From Sphingomonas sp. HMP6 (GTDB lineage Bacteria > Pseudomonadota > Alphaproteobacteria > Sphingomonadales > Sphingomonadaceae): a stretch of DNA of 64,000 bases. A program made the translations under genes and the position numbers. Shown one piece after another: positions 17,211 to 26,457 of the stretch. Within the stretch, counting starts at the first letter, position 1. Each line of letters starts with the position of its first letter. The notes under the pieces were generated by a model, which was given only the letters and a program-made list of their open reading frames with translations, was not told the DNA's origin and did not search any database. Location of the stretch: the NCBI RefSeq assembly GCF_013374095.1, contig NZ_AP022672.1:1425501-1489500 (forward strand), read 5' to 3'.

Positions 17211-17462
17211 ATGCGTATGAACGCACCCTTCACACCTGCCAAACCGCTGAAACTCATCAAGATCGGAAACTCGGTTGGGGTTATCCTGCCGAAGGAGACG
17301 CTCGCCAAGATGGGCGTGGCACTCGGCGATCTGGTGGATGTGACCGATAGCCCCGAGGGTATCGGCTTGCGCCGCCACGACGATGGCTTCGCCGCTCAGA
17401 TGGAGGCCGCGCGCGATGTGATGAAGCGTCGCCGCAATGCGCTGCGGGAATTGGCCAAGTAA
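17211..17462 (+). CDS. AbrB/MazE-family antitoxin
   Basis: 83 residues (81 if the second ATG at 17217 is used). A swapped-hairpin AbrB domain occupies residues about 12-55, with LIKIGNSVGVILPKE and the GDLVDV strand; the basic C-terminal tail (MKRRRNALRELAK) is the likely toxin-binding segment. It is followed after three bases by the Doc toxin gene. It should neutralise the toxin and repress the shared promoter. Confidence 0.88.
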   Translation: MRMNAPFTPAKPLKLIKIGNSVGVILPKETLAKMGVALGDLVDVTDSPEGIGLRRHDDGFAAQMEAARDVMKRRRNALRELAK

Positions 17463-17465
17463 GGC

Positions 17466-17855
17466 GTGGCCGCGGATTGGATCTGGGTCGACCGCGCGGT
17501 CGCGCTCGCCGCGCATGAAGAGCAGCTTGCCGAGCATGGCGGGGCGATCGGCGTGCGCGACCCCAATGTGCTCGACAGCGCAATGGCGCGCCCGCTCAAT
17601 CTAGTCGCCTATGGCGAACCCGACGTGGCCGATCTCGCGGCAAGCTACGCCTTCGGGATCGCGCGCAACCATCCCTTTGTCGATGGCAACAAGCGCACGG
17701 CGGCGGTGGTCAGCGAAACCTTTCTCGTGCTGAACGGATTCCAGCTCGATTGCAGCGACGTGGAACTCGTCACGACCTTTCTCGCGTTGGCAGCAGGGGA
17801 ACTGACGGTCGACGCCCTCACCGCCTGGTTCCGCGCGCACATCGTGGCGGCTTAG
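17466..17855 (+). CDS. Doc/Fic-family death-on-curing toxin
   Basis: 129 residues from a GTG start. The Fic/Doc active-site loop HPFVDGNKRT is complete, with the usual upstream ASYAFGIARN helix. Doc of phage P1 phosphorylates EF-Tu; this protein has DGNKR rather than the DANKR of P1 Doc, so phosphotransfer or AMPylation cannot be decided by eye. Its end overlaps the convergent permease stop by four bases. It is paired with the AbrB-type antitoxin. Confidence 0.9.
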   Translation: MAADWIWVDRAVALAAHEEQLAEHGGAIGVRDPNVLDSAMARPLNLVAYGEPDVADLAASYAFGIARNHPFVDGNKRTAAVVSETFLVLNGFQLDCSDVELVTTFLALAAGELTVDALTAWFRAHIVAA

Positions 17856-19312
17856 TCCGCCGCCACCGCCCGCGCGCGACCGTAGACGAAATACACCGCC
17901 AGCCCGATCGCGTTCCACACCAGGAACGAGACCTGCGTCACTTCCTGCAAACTGGTGAACAGATACAAGCAGCCGAGGATCGCGGCGGGGGCGATCACCC
18001 ATACGATTGGCGTGCGGAACGGGCGGCGGATCGCGGGGTCGCGGCGGCGCGAGACCATCACGCAGGCCGCGACCGCGACGAACGCGCACAACGTCCCGGC
18101 ATTGGCGAGGCTGGCGATGACGTCGAGCGGGGTCAGCGCGGCGATGACGCTGACGAACACCGCGGTCACCAGCGTGATCCGCGCGGGCGTGCCGCGCGTC
18201 GATACCTTGGCGAGGCTCTGCGGCAGGAAGCCGTCGCGCGCCATCACCAGGAAGATGCGGCTCTGCCCGTAGAGGAAGCCGAGAATCACCGTCGGCAGCG
18301 CGATCGCCGCCGCCGCGCCGACGATCTCGGCGATCGTCCCCTGCCCGATCTGGCGCAGGATCAAGGCGAGCGGCTCGGCGCTCTTGCCGAACACATCGGG
18401 CCGCGCGGCGCCGATCGCGGCGGCAGCGACGACCATATAGATCACCGTACACACCACCATCGACCCGACGATGCCGATCGCCAGATCGCGCTCGGGGTTC
18501 TTGGCCTCCTCCGCTGCGGTCGAAATCGCATCGAAGCCGTAGAAGGCGAAGAAGATGATCGCAGCCGCACCCATCACGCCATATTTCACCCCGCCCTCCC
18601 CCGGGGTCGATCCGAAGCCGTGCGACGCGAACGGGTGGAAATTGGCAACATCGAAATGCGGCAAGGCGACCGCGACGAATAGGATCAGCGTGATGATCTT
18701 GATCACGACCAGCACCGAATTGATCCGCGCACTCTCGTGCGTGCCGCGCATCAGCAATGCGGCAACGACCGCGATGATGAAGATCGCGGGCAGGTTGATG
18801 CCATATTCGGTCGCGGTGACGACATGCCCGCACACCGACCCCGAAAGCACCGGCCCATGCGTCAGCGCGCACGGCAGATCGAGCGGCACGCCGATCCGCT
18901 CACCAAAGCCGTGCAGGAACCCGACGGCATAGCCCGACCAGCCGACAGCGACCGCCGAGACGACCAGCGAATATTCGAGGATCAGGCTCCACCCGACGAC
19001 CCAGGCGATGACCTCGCCCAGCACCGCATAGCTATAGGTATAGGCGCTGCCCGAAGCCGGGATCAGCGTCGCCATTTCGGCATAGCAGAGCGCCGCGCAC
19101 GCGCAGATCGCGCCTGCCACCGCGAAGCTGACCAGCACCGCCGGCCCAGCACGATCGGCCCCGACGCCGATCAGCGTCAGGATGCCGGTGCCGACGATCG
19201 CGCCGACACCCAGCGCGACGAGATGCGGCCAGGACAAGGTCCGCGCCAGCCGGTGCTCGACCGGACGGTCGTCACCCAAGGCGATGATTTTCCTGCGCAA
19301 CAAATCGGCCAT
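17852..19312 (-). CDS. APC-superfamily amino acid permease (CAT-like)
   Basis: About 486 residues with 12 or more membrane helices. The first helix carries GVGAIVGTGILTLIG, the APC substrate-carboxylate-binding glycine motif, and helix VI carries FFAFYGFDAIST, both typical of the cationic amino acid transporter group. The internal start MADLLRRKI at 19312 is chosen because it begins the usual cytoplasmic N-terminus. The substrate is unknown. It stands alone in its direction. Confidence 0.92.
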   Translation of the reverse strand: MADLLRRKIIALGDDRPVEHRLARTLSWPHLVALGVGAIVGTGILTLIGVGADRAGPAVLVSFAVAGAICACAALCYAEMATLIPASGSAYTYSYAVLGEVIAWVVGWSLILEYSLVVSAVAVGWSGYAVGFLHGFGERIGVPLDLPCALTHGPVLSGSVCGHVVTATEYGINLPAIFIIAVVAALLMRGTHESARINSVLVVIKIITLILFVAVALPHFDVANFHPFASHGFGSTPGEGGVKYGVMGAAAIIFFAFYGFDAISTAAEEAKNPERDLAIGIVGSMVVCTVIYMVVAAAAIGAARPDVFGKSAEPLALILRQIGQGTIAEIVGAAAAIALPTVILGFLYGQSRIFLVMARDGFLPQSLAKVSTRGTPARITLVTAVFVSVIAALTPLDVIASLANAGTLCAFVAVAACVMVSRRRDPAIRRPFRTPIVWVIAPAAILGCLYLFTSLQEVTQVSFLVWNAIGLAVYFVYGRARAVAAD

Positions 19313-19511
19313 GCGTCCCCCGCTCGGCATCTGCGCCGTTCGCGAACGGGCTTAGCGCGCGACGCCCGATCGTGGAAACCCCGCGCGAGCCGAAATTCGG
19401 ATCGCGCAGCAGATGCAAAGCGCGAAGGCCGCACGCGCAGCACCCCGAAACAACGGTATGAAGTCTATACGCCGATGACGTCGCCCGGGTGCGGTTGTGG
19501 GTTGATCGCCC

Positions 19512-20984
19512 CTAGCAGGCGTTCGTAGGCCGCGACGCGAAGTCTTCTTCCATTTGTGCAAGTGCCGTGACGACCCCTTCCAAATGGTGCCGGTAACGCT
19601 GCCACCGGCCGGATGACCGGCGATGTACGGGATACCTAACTTGCCATGCACTGGCGGTCCGTACCACATTGGCCGAGCTACCGGCGACCAAACAACGATC
19701 CTCCCACGGAAGACCGAGCGCCCCGATCAGGTCGAATATCGCCTTATCTGGTTCGGCAACAAGATGGTCATAGTCAAAATCGATAATATCAACTGAAAAA
19801 ACTCTGTGCCAATGGGCCATAAGCCGAAGATATTGGCGGTAGAAATGTAGTATTTCAGAAAGGTCGTTACCGTAGGTAATGGCTTCACCGAAATGAAGAA
19901 AGTAAATTGATAGAAATGTATCGAGCGCATTACGGCGCGCATGAACGATTTTAGATTCCGGAAAGAGTGTCTTTATCAGGCCAATGTGCAGAAAATTGTC
20001 GCACCGCTTGTCCGTCATTATACCAGTAGCGGGGACTATTTTCAGATATTCGGCGCGCAACGCGGACGCCTGTTCGGCGGAGAGCGCAGCCGCTGCCTCG
20101 GGATACGGGAGAAGCCTGCCGGCGAGCGCTGGAATTGCCTCTAACTCACCGCCACAACGAACCGCGCTGTGGCGTCCGAGAATCTGCTCCAGCAAAGTAG
20201 AACCAGACCGGAACATGCCGCAGACAAAAATTGGGGCGTTGAGGGACGAGCCCCCCACAGAAAGCGGTCGATCGGCAGGATACGCCGCGATCAGCCGATC
20301 AACGAGATCTTCCTGTGCGATCGGGTCATACCGCTGCGGAGCAATCGACCGGGCAATCCAGTTAGCCGCTTCAAAAGCTTGGAATGCGTCATCATAATCT
20401 GCTGCGTTATCAAGTGCTGTGCCGAGCGCAAAGAGCACCTCTGCGCGGTCCTCCAGCGTGGTTGTGCGGTCGAGCGCCTTGCGCAGTCGATCGACGACGC
20501 CCGCTGATTGATCAACAGCGAGGTCGATCATCGCGATCCGTGCGTGCGCGCGACCATTGCCGGGGTGAACGTCCAACGCGCGGCCATAGGCCGCGCCCGC
20601 GAGATCGGACTCGCCTAGATCTTCATAAAGATTCCCGAGATTGAGCAGCGCCGGGACAAAAAACGGATTAGCGCGGGATGCTGCCTCAAGCTCGGCAAGT
20701 GCGCGCTGTGGGCTATCGAGATGGTCCGAGAGGATTGCCGCGCGATTTACATGCGCTTCCTCCGGATGCGACACACCACGGTCGATCGCTTGCTGATATG
20801 ACTGCAAGGCGTCGTCGAACGAGCGGACGGCGCGCTGCGCCCATGCCAGATTGAACCAGGCATCGGGCTGGGCACCGTCGATCGCCAGGCTTGCCTGAAA
20901 AAACGGAATTGCCTGCTGCCACTCACCGCAGCGGACATGAGCGTCCGCGATTTTTAACAATTCGCTCGATGATGCGCCGGACAT
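19512..20984 (-). CDS. TPR-repeat sulfotransferase family protein
   Basis: About 490 residues. The N-terminal half (residues about 5-210) consists of tetratricopeptide repeats (WFNLAWAQRAV and LLNLGNLYEDLGE helices). The C-terminal half is a PAPS-type sulfotransferase with the 5'-phosphosulfate loop FVCGMFRSGSTLLEQIL and the 3'-phosphate motif HARRNALDTFLSIYF. Family members sulfate proteins or small molecules with PAPS. It lies 53 bases downstream of the hydroxylase gene, on the same strand, and probably in one transcript. ATG 20984 (MSGASSSELLK) is preferred to 21026. Confidence 0.9.
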   Translation of the reverse strand: MSGASSSELLKIADAHVRCGEWQQAIPFFQASLAIDGAQPDAWFNLAWAQRAVRSFDDALQSYQQAIDRGVSHPEEAHVNRAAILSDHLDSPQRALAELEAASRANPFFVPALLNLGNLYEDLGESDLAGAAYGRALDVHPGNGRAHARIAMIDLAVDQSAGVVDRLRKALDRTTTLEDRAEVLFALGTALDNAADYDDAFQAFEAANWIARSIAPQRYDPIAQEDLVDRLIAAYPADRPLSVGGSSLNAPIFVCGMFRSGSTLLEQILGRHSAVRCGGELEAIPALAGRLLPYPEAAAALSAEQASALRAEYLKIVPATGIMTDKRCDNFLHIGLIKTLFPESKIVHARRNALDTFLSIYFLHFGEAITYGNDLSEILHFYRQYLRLMAHWHRVFSVDIIDFDYDHLVAEPDKAIFDLIGALGLPWEDRCLVAGSSANVVRTASAWQVRYPVHRRSSGRWQRYRHHLEGVVTALAQMEEDFASRPTNAC

Positions 20985-21037
20985 CACACCTCCTACCGAC
21001 CGGCTTGCGGGATTGCTAGGCAGCACCGATCGCGGAG

Positions 21038-22318
21038 CTACGAACCAAACGCTTTGGGCGCATTGCGCAGATCGGCAACGGCGAAGAGCTTTTTAAGGTG
21101 TTCCTGTTCCGCCACCGTCAAATGCGGATTCCAGACGTCAAAAATCAACACGACGCGGGGTTCGCTGCTGTGATTCCATGCCTCATGTTCGATCGTATCG
21201 TCGAAGATGAAGGCCTCGCCTTCGCGCCATGCCCGCGTTTCCCCGCCGACCCGGAACCCGCATCCTTCGGGCACGACGAGCGGAAGATGTACGATGGCGC
21301 GCGTATTCGTAACGCCGGTATGCGGTGGAATTTTGCCCTTTGCCTGCAGGATCGAAAAGAACGCCGACGGCGCTTTGCCCGGAATCTCCGTCTGCGGCAC
21401 GCGCGCAAGCGCCGCCGCGGTTGCGGGGCAGAGGGCACATATCGCCTCGTTCTGCGCCCCCTGCTCCCATAAAAAGCAAGCGCTCCACTCAAGCGAATCG
21501 TCCAGAGAACTCCATTTGTTCTGGGGCGTCCCGGCGTCCAGCCGGACATAGGGCCGGATCGCGGATGTGCCGTTCGCGATCAGCGCAAGAGCTTCAGCGC
21601 GGATCTGCGGCGCCGCAGCTTCCAGTTCCGCGAGCCATGGGAAATGCGCACGGTCGAAGAACTCGTCGGCAGGCAGAAAGGGGAAATGCACTCCCGCGCA
21701 TTCATTATGATAGATCTTGCGCCGACCAAGCGTGTGTTCGGCACACGCTTTGAAACGATAGGACGTTTCTGTATCGGCCAGCGGGCCACCGAGCTCAACC
21801 TCCAGCGCCCGTGCATACGCCGCGTTATGCTCATCCAAGAAACGGGTCGCACGACGCTCGATCTCAAGGATCGCATCGGTGCGCTCGGCAAGATTGCGGA
21901 CGATTTGCAGGACCGCGCTCCAGTGCGGCGCTGCATGGGAGAGATCGCCTTCGCGCTGCAACAACTCGGCAAGACGAAGGCGTGCCATGAAATGCAACTG
22001 GTCGAGATCAAGCGTGTCCTGAAGACTTTGGCGCTCGCCAACCACGTCGCCCTTGGCCCGGTATGCAGCGGCGAGGTTGAGGCGTAGCGCAGGCTCGGTC
22101 GGGTCGGCTGCTACCGCATTGGCAAAACTGGTGACCGCAGCGTCGAACGCCTGATCGGCTAGCGCACGCAGACCACGGGCGTTGTGGATCGCAGGGTCCG
22201 CCGGATGCGCGGCCAGTGCGTCTTCCAGCAAGGCGCGTTCGCGGTGCGTCTGGCCCTGTTGCCGCAACCTTGACGCCTCTCGCAATATTGCCTCAATCGC
22301 CGCGTCAGGGTGTGCCAT
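21038..22318 (-). CDS. TPR-aspartyl/asparaginyl beta-hydroxylase
   Basis: 426 residues. TPR-like helices fill residues about 1-170. The 2-oxoglutarate/Fe hydroxylase domain fills residues about 230-400, with His333 in IPPHTGVTNTR, the RVGGETRAW segment, and His378 in DDTIEHEAWN, followed by PRVVLIFDVW. This is the aspartyl/asparaginyl beta-hydroxylase fold, which lacks the usual acidic Fe ligand. It would hydroxylate Asp or Asn in a protein or peptide. The next gene downstream is the TPR-sulfotransferase. Both carry TPRs, suggesting recognition of a common partner. Confidence 0.9.
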   Translation of the reverse strand: MAHPDAAIEAILREASRLRQQGQTHRERALLEDALAAHPADPAIHNARGLRALADQAFDAAVTSFANAVAADPTEPALRLNLAAAYRAKGDVVGERQSLQDTLDLDQLHFMARLRLAELLQREGDLSHAAPHWSAVLQIVRNLAERTDAILEIERRATRFLDEHNAAYARALEVELGGPLADTETSYRFKACAEHTLGRRKIYHNECAGVHFPFLPADEFFDRAHFPWLAELEAAAPQIRAEALALIANGTSAIRPYVRLDAGTPQNKWSSLDDSLEWSACFLWEQGAQNEAICALCPATAAALARVPQTEIPGKAPSAFFSILQAKGKIPPHTGVTNTRAIVHLPLVVPEGCGFRVGGETRAWREGEAFIFDDTIEHEAWNHSSEPRVVLIFDVWNPHLTVAEQEHLKKLFAVADLRNAPKAFGS

Positions 22319-22394
22319 GACGCGATCAAAGCATAATGGTCCAAGGCGGGCAAGCGTGCTTGATCTCGCGCCGCTGCGCTACGAGGATGGTGGA

Positions 22395-23417
22395 ATGACG
22401 ACAGTGCCCGAGCAAGTCCGGCTTCCCGCAGAATGGCTGGCGCATCGTTATGATCCGGGTCACGATGCGATCCATTTCATCTCGGTCGACCGCGACCGTC
22501 GGCGTCGCGCCGCCTTTTTGACCGATGCCGAACTGCCCGATCTCGGCGATCCGCTGATCATTCGGCGCGTCGATCTCGCTCCCGCATTACCTGATCAGCG
22601 GGTGAATTTCATTTTTCACTCCGCCTATTGCTGCTCGACGCTTGTCGCGAATGCGTATGATCGGCCGGGGCGCGCGTTCAGCTTGAAGGAGCCGGTCCTG
22701 TTGAACGATCTTGTCGGCTGGCGACATCGGGGCGGCGCCCCCGCACAGATTCGCACCGTTCTGCAAGACGGCCTGGCAACGCTCGCACGACCGTTCGAGG
22801 CCGGCGAGGTATGCGTCATCAAGCCGTCCAACGTCGTCAATGGACTGGCACTGGCCATGCTGGCTGACCGCCCCGACGCCGCCGCGCTCCTGCTCTACGC
22901 GCCGCTTGAGGCGTATCTCGGTTCGATCGCCGGCAAAGGGCTGTGGGGCCGATTGTGGGTGCGCGATCTGCTCGCAAAATTCATGAAGGAAGGGCTGGTC
23001 GATCTGGGCTTCGCGCCGGAGGACATCTTCCTGCAATCCGACCTGCAAGTCGCCGCCACGGGATGGCTGGCGCAACATGCGGTGTTTGCCAAGCTCGTCG
23101 AACGGTGGCCGATGCGCGTCCGTACGCTGGAAAGCGAGGTACTGCTGGCGCGCCCGATGGAGGCACTGACAGCCGTGGACACCCTGTTTGGGGTGAGGGC
23201 CACAGCCGCCGAACGCGAGGCAGTTGTTCAAGCGGTTTTCACGCGGCACGCGAAATCGGGTGGAGATTTCGATGCCGAGGCGCGCAAGGCGGACCAACGC
23301 GCAGCCGCGCAAAACTATGCCGAGGAACTGGCAATGGTCGTCGCCTGGGCGGACAAGGTCGCGCACAGTGCGGGAATCGCCTTGATCGCGCCAAACCCCC
23401 TGCTTTCGACCCAATAA
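22395..23417 (+). CDS. sulfotransferase-like P-loop protein of unknown function
   Basis: 340 residues. I see one nucleotide-binding-like loop, FIFHSAYCCSTLVANAYD (residues about 72-89), which has the hydrophobic strand, Ser/Thr turn and following helix of the sulfotransferase 5'-loop, then RAFSLKEPVLLNDL. The rest is helical with no motif I know. The ATG at 22395 follows GAGGATGGTGGA closely. It is divergent from the hydroxylase gene (76 bases between the starts) and convergent with the TonB receptor gene; this neighbourhood suggests a joint pathway. Confidence 0.75.
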   Translation: MTTVPEQVRLPAEWLAHRYDPGHDAIHFISVDRDRRRRAAFLTDAELPDLGDPLIIRRVDLAPALPDQRVNFIFHSAYCCSTLVANAYDRPGRAFSLKEPVLLNDLVGWRHRGGAPAQIRTVLQDGLATLARPFEAGEVCVIKPSNVVNGLALAMLADRPDAAALLLYAPLEAYLGSIAGKGLWGRLWVRDLLAKFMKEGLVDLGFAPEDIFLQSDLQVAATGWLAQHAVFAKLVERWPMRVRTLESEVLLARPMEALTAVDTLFGVRATAAEREAVVQAVFTRHAKSGGDFDAEARKADQRAAAQNYAEELAMVVAWADKVAHSAGIALIAPNPLLSTQ

Positions 23418-23424
23418 ACCGGCA

Positions 23425-23454
23425 CAAAAAAGGGGCGGCCCGAAAGCCGCCCCT
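23425..23454 (-). terminator. rho-independent terminator of the TonB receptor gene
   Basis: AGGGGCGGC and GCCGCCCCT pair perfectly (nine base pairs, six-base loop). On the minus strand the stem is followed by a T-run (23431-23426). It ends transcription arriving from the minus-strand receptor gene and could also weakly stop the convergent plus-strand gene. Confidence 0.9.
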
Positions 23455-23481
23455 GATCCTGCTGACCGGTATACTAGCCGA

Positions 23482-26457
23482 TCAGAACTTGACGCGCACC
23501 GCCGCGTTGAACGAGCGACCGAGCGGGTCGTACGTCGATGGGAAGATGTTGCCCGATCCCGCCGCCGTCGAACCGGCCTGGCCACCAACGACTGGAGGCT
23601 GCTTGTTGAATGCGTTTTGCACCCCAAGCGTCAAAACGAACTCCTTGGCGACCTCGAACTGCACGGTCAGGTCGATATAGTTGTATGCCGGAATGCGGTT
23701 GAAATCGACCGTCTGACCGGCAAGTGCCGAGTTCGCACCTGCGGCATTGGTTACGACACCTCTGAACAGATTGCGGTTTGCGGCCGTATACCCGCGAGCA
23801 ACGAAATCAGCAGCTTGGCCCTCATATTGGACCGAGTCGAGATGCCGCCACAACACCGACAGGCTGACGCCGCGAGCGGACAGGGTCGTGCGTTGCTGCC
23901 ACGACAGCTCCGGCATGATCTGGCCCAGGCTTGGCCCGCAATTGACGCTGAAATACCCGACGCAGTCACGCGTTACCGAGGTCGGCGAAGCGGCAAACTT
24001 CAGGTTATCGGTCCAAGTTCCGCGGAAGCTGAGGTCGAGCCCGAACTCACCGAACTTATGCCCGTAATCGGCGGTCAGGTCGATCCCGTCGGTCGCATAG
24101 CGACCATTGTTGGTCAACGGGGTCGGCAGACCGAAGGTCGTCGCGGTCGGCCCACTCAAACGACCGTTGGCTGGGTTACGTCGGATCGAGGTACATGCGG
24201 CCGAGGTCGCGGACGCTGCCGTAATATTATTAAAGCAAGCGCCGAGCACATCGCTAGGCAGTGCCGAGGTGATCGCCTGGTTCACCTTGATATTGAAATA
24301 ATCCACGCCGATCGACAGGCCAGGGACGATCTGGCTCGGGGTGAAAACTGCGCCGACCGTGAACGTATCGGCCTTTTCAGGCCTGATCGCCGGATTGCCG
24401 CCACCCGTTGCGTTTGCCTGACCGGCGGACGGATCCTGGATCGACCCGATCGAAGCCACCGGCGCACCCTGCGCGAGGCAGATTGCCCGGAGATTCGCGT
24501 TGGTCAAAGGTGCAGCACCGACGCAGGGTTCGGTCGTCACGTTAGTGAGACCCGTAACCGTCGGCGCGAACAATTCACCAATGTTCGGCGCACGCACGGC
24601 ACGCTGATAGTTGCCGCGGAAGCGAACGCCCTTGACCGGTTCCCACGTCGCGCCGCCCTTATAGGTCGTCGTGTTGAACTTCGGGCTGCCAGCCGCTTGG
24701 ACGCTGTACGACGAATAGCGGATGCCAGCTTCAAGCGTTAGGTCGTTGAAAAACGGCTTGTCCGTCACGAGCGGCGCGATCAACTCGGCGAACGCTTCCT
24801 TGACGTCGTATCCGCCCGTGAAGGGAAGCGTTGCGCCGCCGGCACCACCGAGTGCCGAAGGATCCTGCGCGAACGCATCCGGGATGCGATCATACTTATA
24901 CTTACGATATTCCGCACCGACCGCATAGCTGATCGCCTTATCCGACGTCGGCAGGAGGCTGCCGAAGTCACCGGACAGAACCGCACGTGCCTGATACAGT
25001 TCGGTATTAATGCGGATCGTGCTCTGCGCCTGTAGATAGGCGACCTGTGCCGGAGTGATGGAACCAGCTGCTCCGAACAGATTGACCGGGACGCAATTGC
25101 CCGTCGTATCGATGCACGTCGTTGTATTGGTGGCGTTCAGCGCCTGCTGGACGCGCTGCGTAATGACATAGCCCGACTGGGTGGATGTCTGTTCGCTGCG
25201 ACCATAGGATGCCGAGATATCGAGGCTCGTGGATTTCGAGATGTCGATTTTCGTGCCGATCCGCGCATCGTACAAATTGTTCTGGTACGTGCTAACGCGC
25301 GGCCCGAGTTCAACAAGGCGGCGATACACGCCCGGCAGTGGGATCGCCGTATTCGTGTTGCAGGTTGCGCCAAGTGCAATGCCGTTCGCCGTGCAGAGCT
25401 GGTCGCGGATCGTCGAGTTCAGATACGGGTTATTAGCCGGGATCGTCAGTGCGTTGCCAAAGATGCCCGACGGCGCGATAATCGACTGGATAGTGTTCTG
25501 CGAGAACATGCCGCGCGCGTAGAATTCCACGCCATCGGCGACATCATAATGGGTCGCTGCGTAAATGCTCTTGCGGATGAGCGGAGTCTGAAAAATGTTG
25601 TACGGATTGAAGTTGAAGCCCTGATACTGCGGGACCAACGTTCCGCCCGACACCTGGAGATCCTGCGTGGGGAATGAAATCGTGGTCGGCACCGACGTGA
25701 ACGACGCACCCGAGGCGCGACCGGTGGTGCTGCTGATGCCGAAAAGCGAGAAGGGCTGGATCTGATAGACCGGGTCAACCTTGGTGTAACCAAAGCTCAG
25801 AACGGCGTTGCCGCGATCGTCGGCGAAGTTGGCACCGACGGTGATGTCGCCGCGGAACGAATAGCCATCGCCGGTTTCCAGGATCTTGTTCGCGAACCGA
25901 ACGTCGACACCGGTGAAGTTACGCTTGGTGATGAAGTTCACGACGCCGGATACGGCATCCGCGCCATAGGTGGTCGACGCGCCGCCGGTCAGCAGGTCGA
26001 CACGCTCGATCAGCGCCAGCGGAATGACGTTGAGATCGGTGGCGCCATTGGCAAGCGACGGAACAATGCGGCTGCCATCGAGCAAGACCAGGTTGCGCTG
26101 CACGCCGAGGCCGCGAAGATCGACGGTGTTCGTGCCGTTCGAGCCATTGTTGACCTGCGAACCAACGCCCGGCGAAACGCCCGGCAGGCCACGAAGCAAT
26201 TCTTCCACCGTGTTCGGCGCGCGCTTCGTGATTTCACTGTCGTTCAAAATCTTGATCGGCGACGATGAGGTCAGATTGGGGTTACGGATCAACGTACCGG
26301 TCACGACGATGTCGACGTTCGGCGTATCTTCTTCCGCGGTCGCGGCCGGGGCTGGCGCGACTTGCGCGGAAGCCGATGACGCAAAGCTAGCGAACGCCAA
26401 GACCGAGATAGCCGAGCCGACGCTCAAACGCGCGAGCGAGGTTGCAGTCTTTTTCAT
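23482..26457 (-). CDS. TonB-dependent receptor (large, plug plus beta-barrel)
   Basis: 991 residues with a signal peptide (MKKTATSLARL... cleaved near ASSASAQ), a TonB-box-like DIVVTGTLI, a plug domain (residues about 55-180, with LRGLGVQRNLVLLDG and TTYGADAVSGVVNF), and a long beta-barrel ending in NAAVRVKF, whose terminal Phe is the outer-membrane sorting signal. It belongs to the oar-like/carbohydrate-type sphingomonad receptors rather than the classical siderophore type, but the ligand cannot be read. It ends at a strong terminator. The hydroxylase, sulfotransferase and P-loop genes lie immediately downstream in the genome. Confidence 0.92.
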   Translation of the reverse strand: MKKTATSLARLSVGSAISVLAFASFASSASAQVAPAPAATAEEDTPNVDIVVTGTLIRNPNLTSSSPIKILNDSEITKRAPNTVEELLRGLPGVSPGVGSQVNNGSNGTNTVDLRGLGVQRNLVLLDGSRIVPSLANGATDLNVIPLALIERVDLLTGGASTTYGADAVSGVVNFITKRNFTGVDVRFANKILETGDGYSFRGDITVGANFADDRGNAVLSFGYTKVDPVYQIQPFSLFGISSTTGRASGASFTSVPTTISFPTQDLQVSGGTLVPQYQGFNFNPYNIFQTPLIRKSIYAATHYDVADGVEFYARGMFSQNTIQSIIAPSGIFGNALTIPANNPYLNSTIRDQLCTANGIALGATCNTNTAIPLPGVYRRLVELGPRVSTYQNNLYDARIGTKIDISKSTSLDISASYGRSEQTSTQSGYVITQRVQQALNATNTTTCIDTTGNCVPVNLFGAAGSITPAQVAYLQAQSTIRINTELYQARAVLSGDFGSLLPTSDKAISYAVGAEYRKYKYDRIPDAFAQDPSALGGAGGATLPFTGGYDVKEAFAELIAPLVTDKPFFNDLTLEAGIRYSSYSVQAAGSPKFNTTTYKGGATWEPVKGVRFRGNYQRAVRAPNIGELFAPTVTGLTNVTTEPCVGAAPLTNANLRAICLAQGAPVASIGSIQDPSAGQANATGGGNPAIRPEKADTFTVGAVFTPSQIVPGLSIGVDYFNIKVNQAITSALPSDVLGACFNNITAASATSAACTSIRRNPANGRLSGPTATTFGLPTPLTNNGRYATDGIDLTADYGHKFGEFGLDLSFRGTWTDNLKFAASPTSVTRDCVGYFSVNCGPSLGQIMPELSWQQRTTLSARGVSLSVLWRHLDSVQYEGQAADFVARGYTAANRNLFRGVVTNAAGANSALAGQTVDFNRIPAYNYIDLTVQFEVAKEFVLTLGVQNAFNKQPPVVGGQAGSTAAGSGNIFPSTYDPLGRSFNAAVRVKF

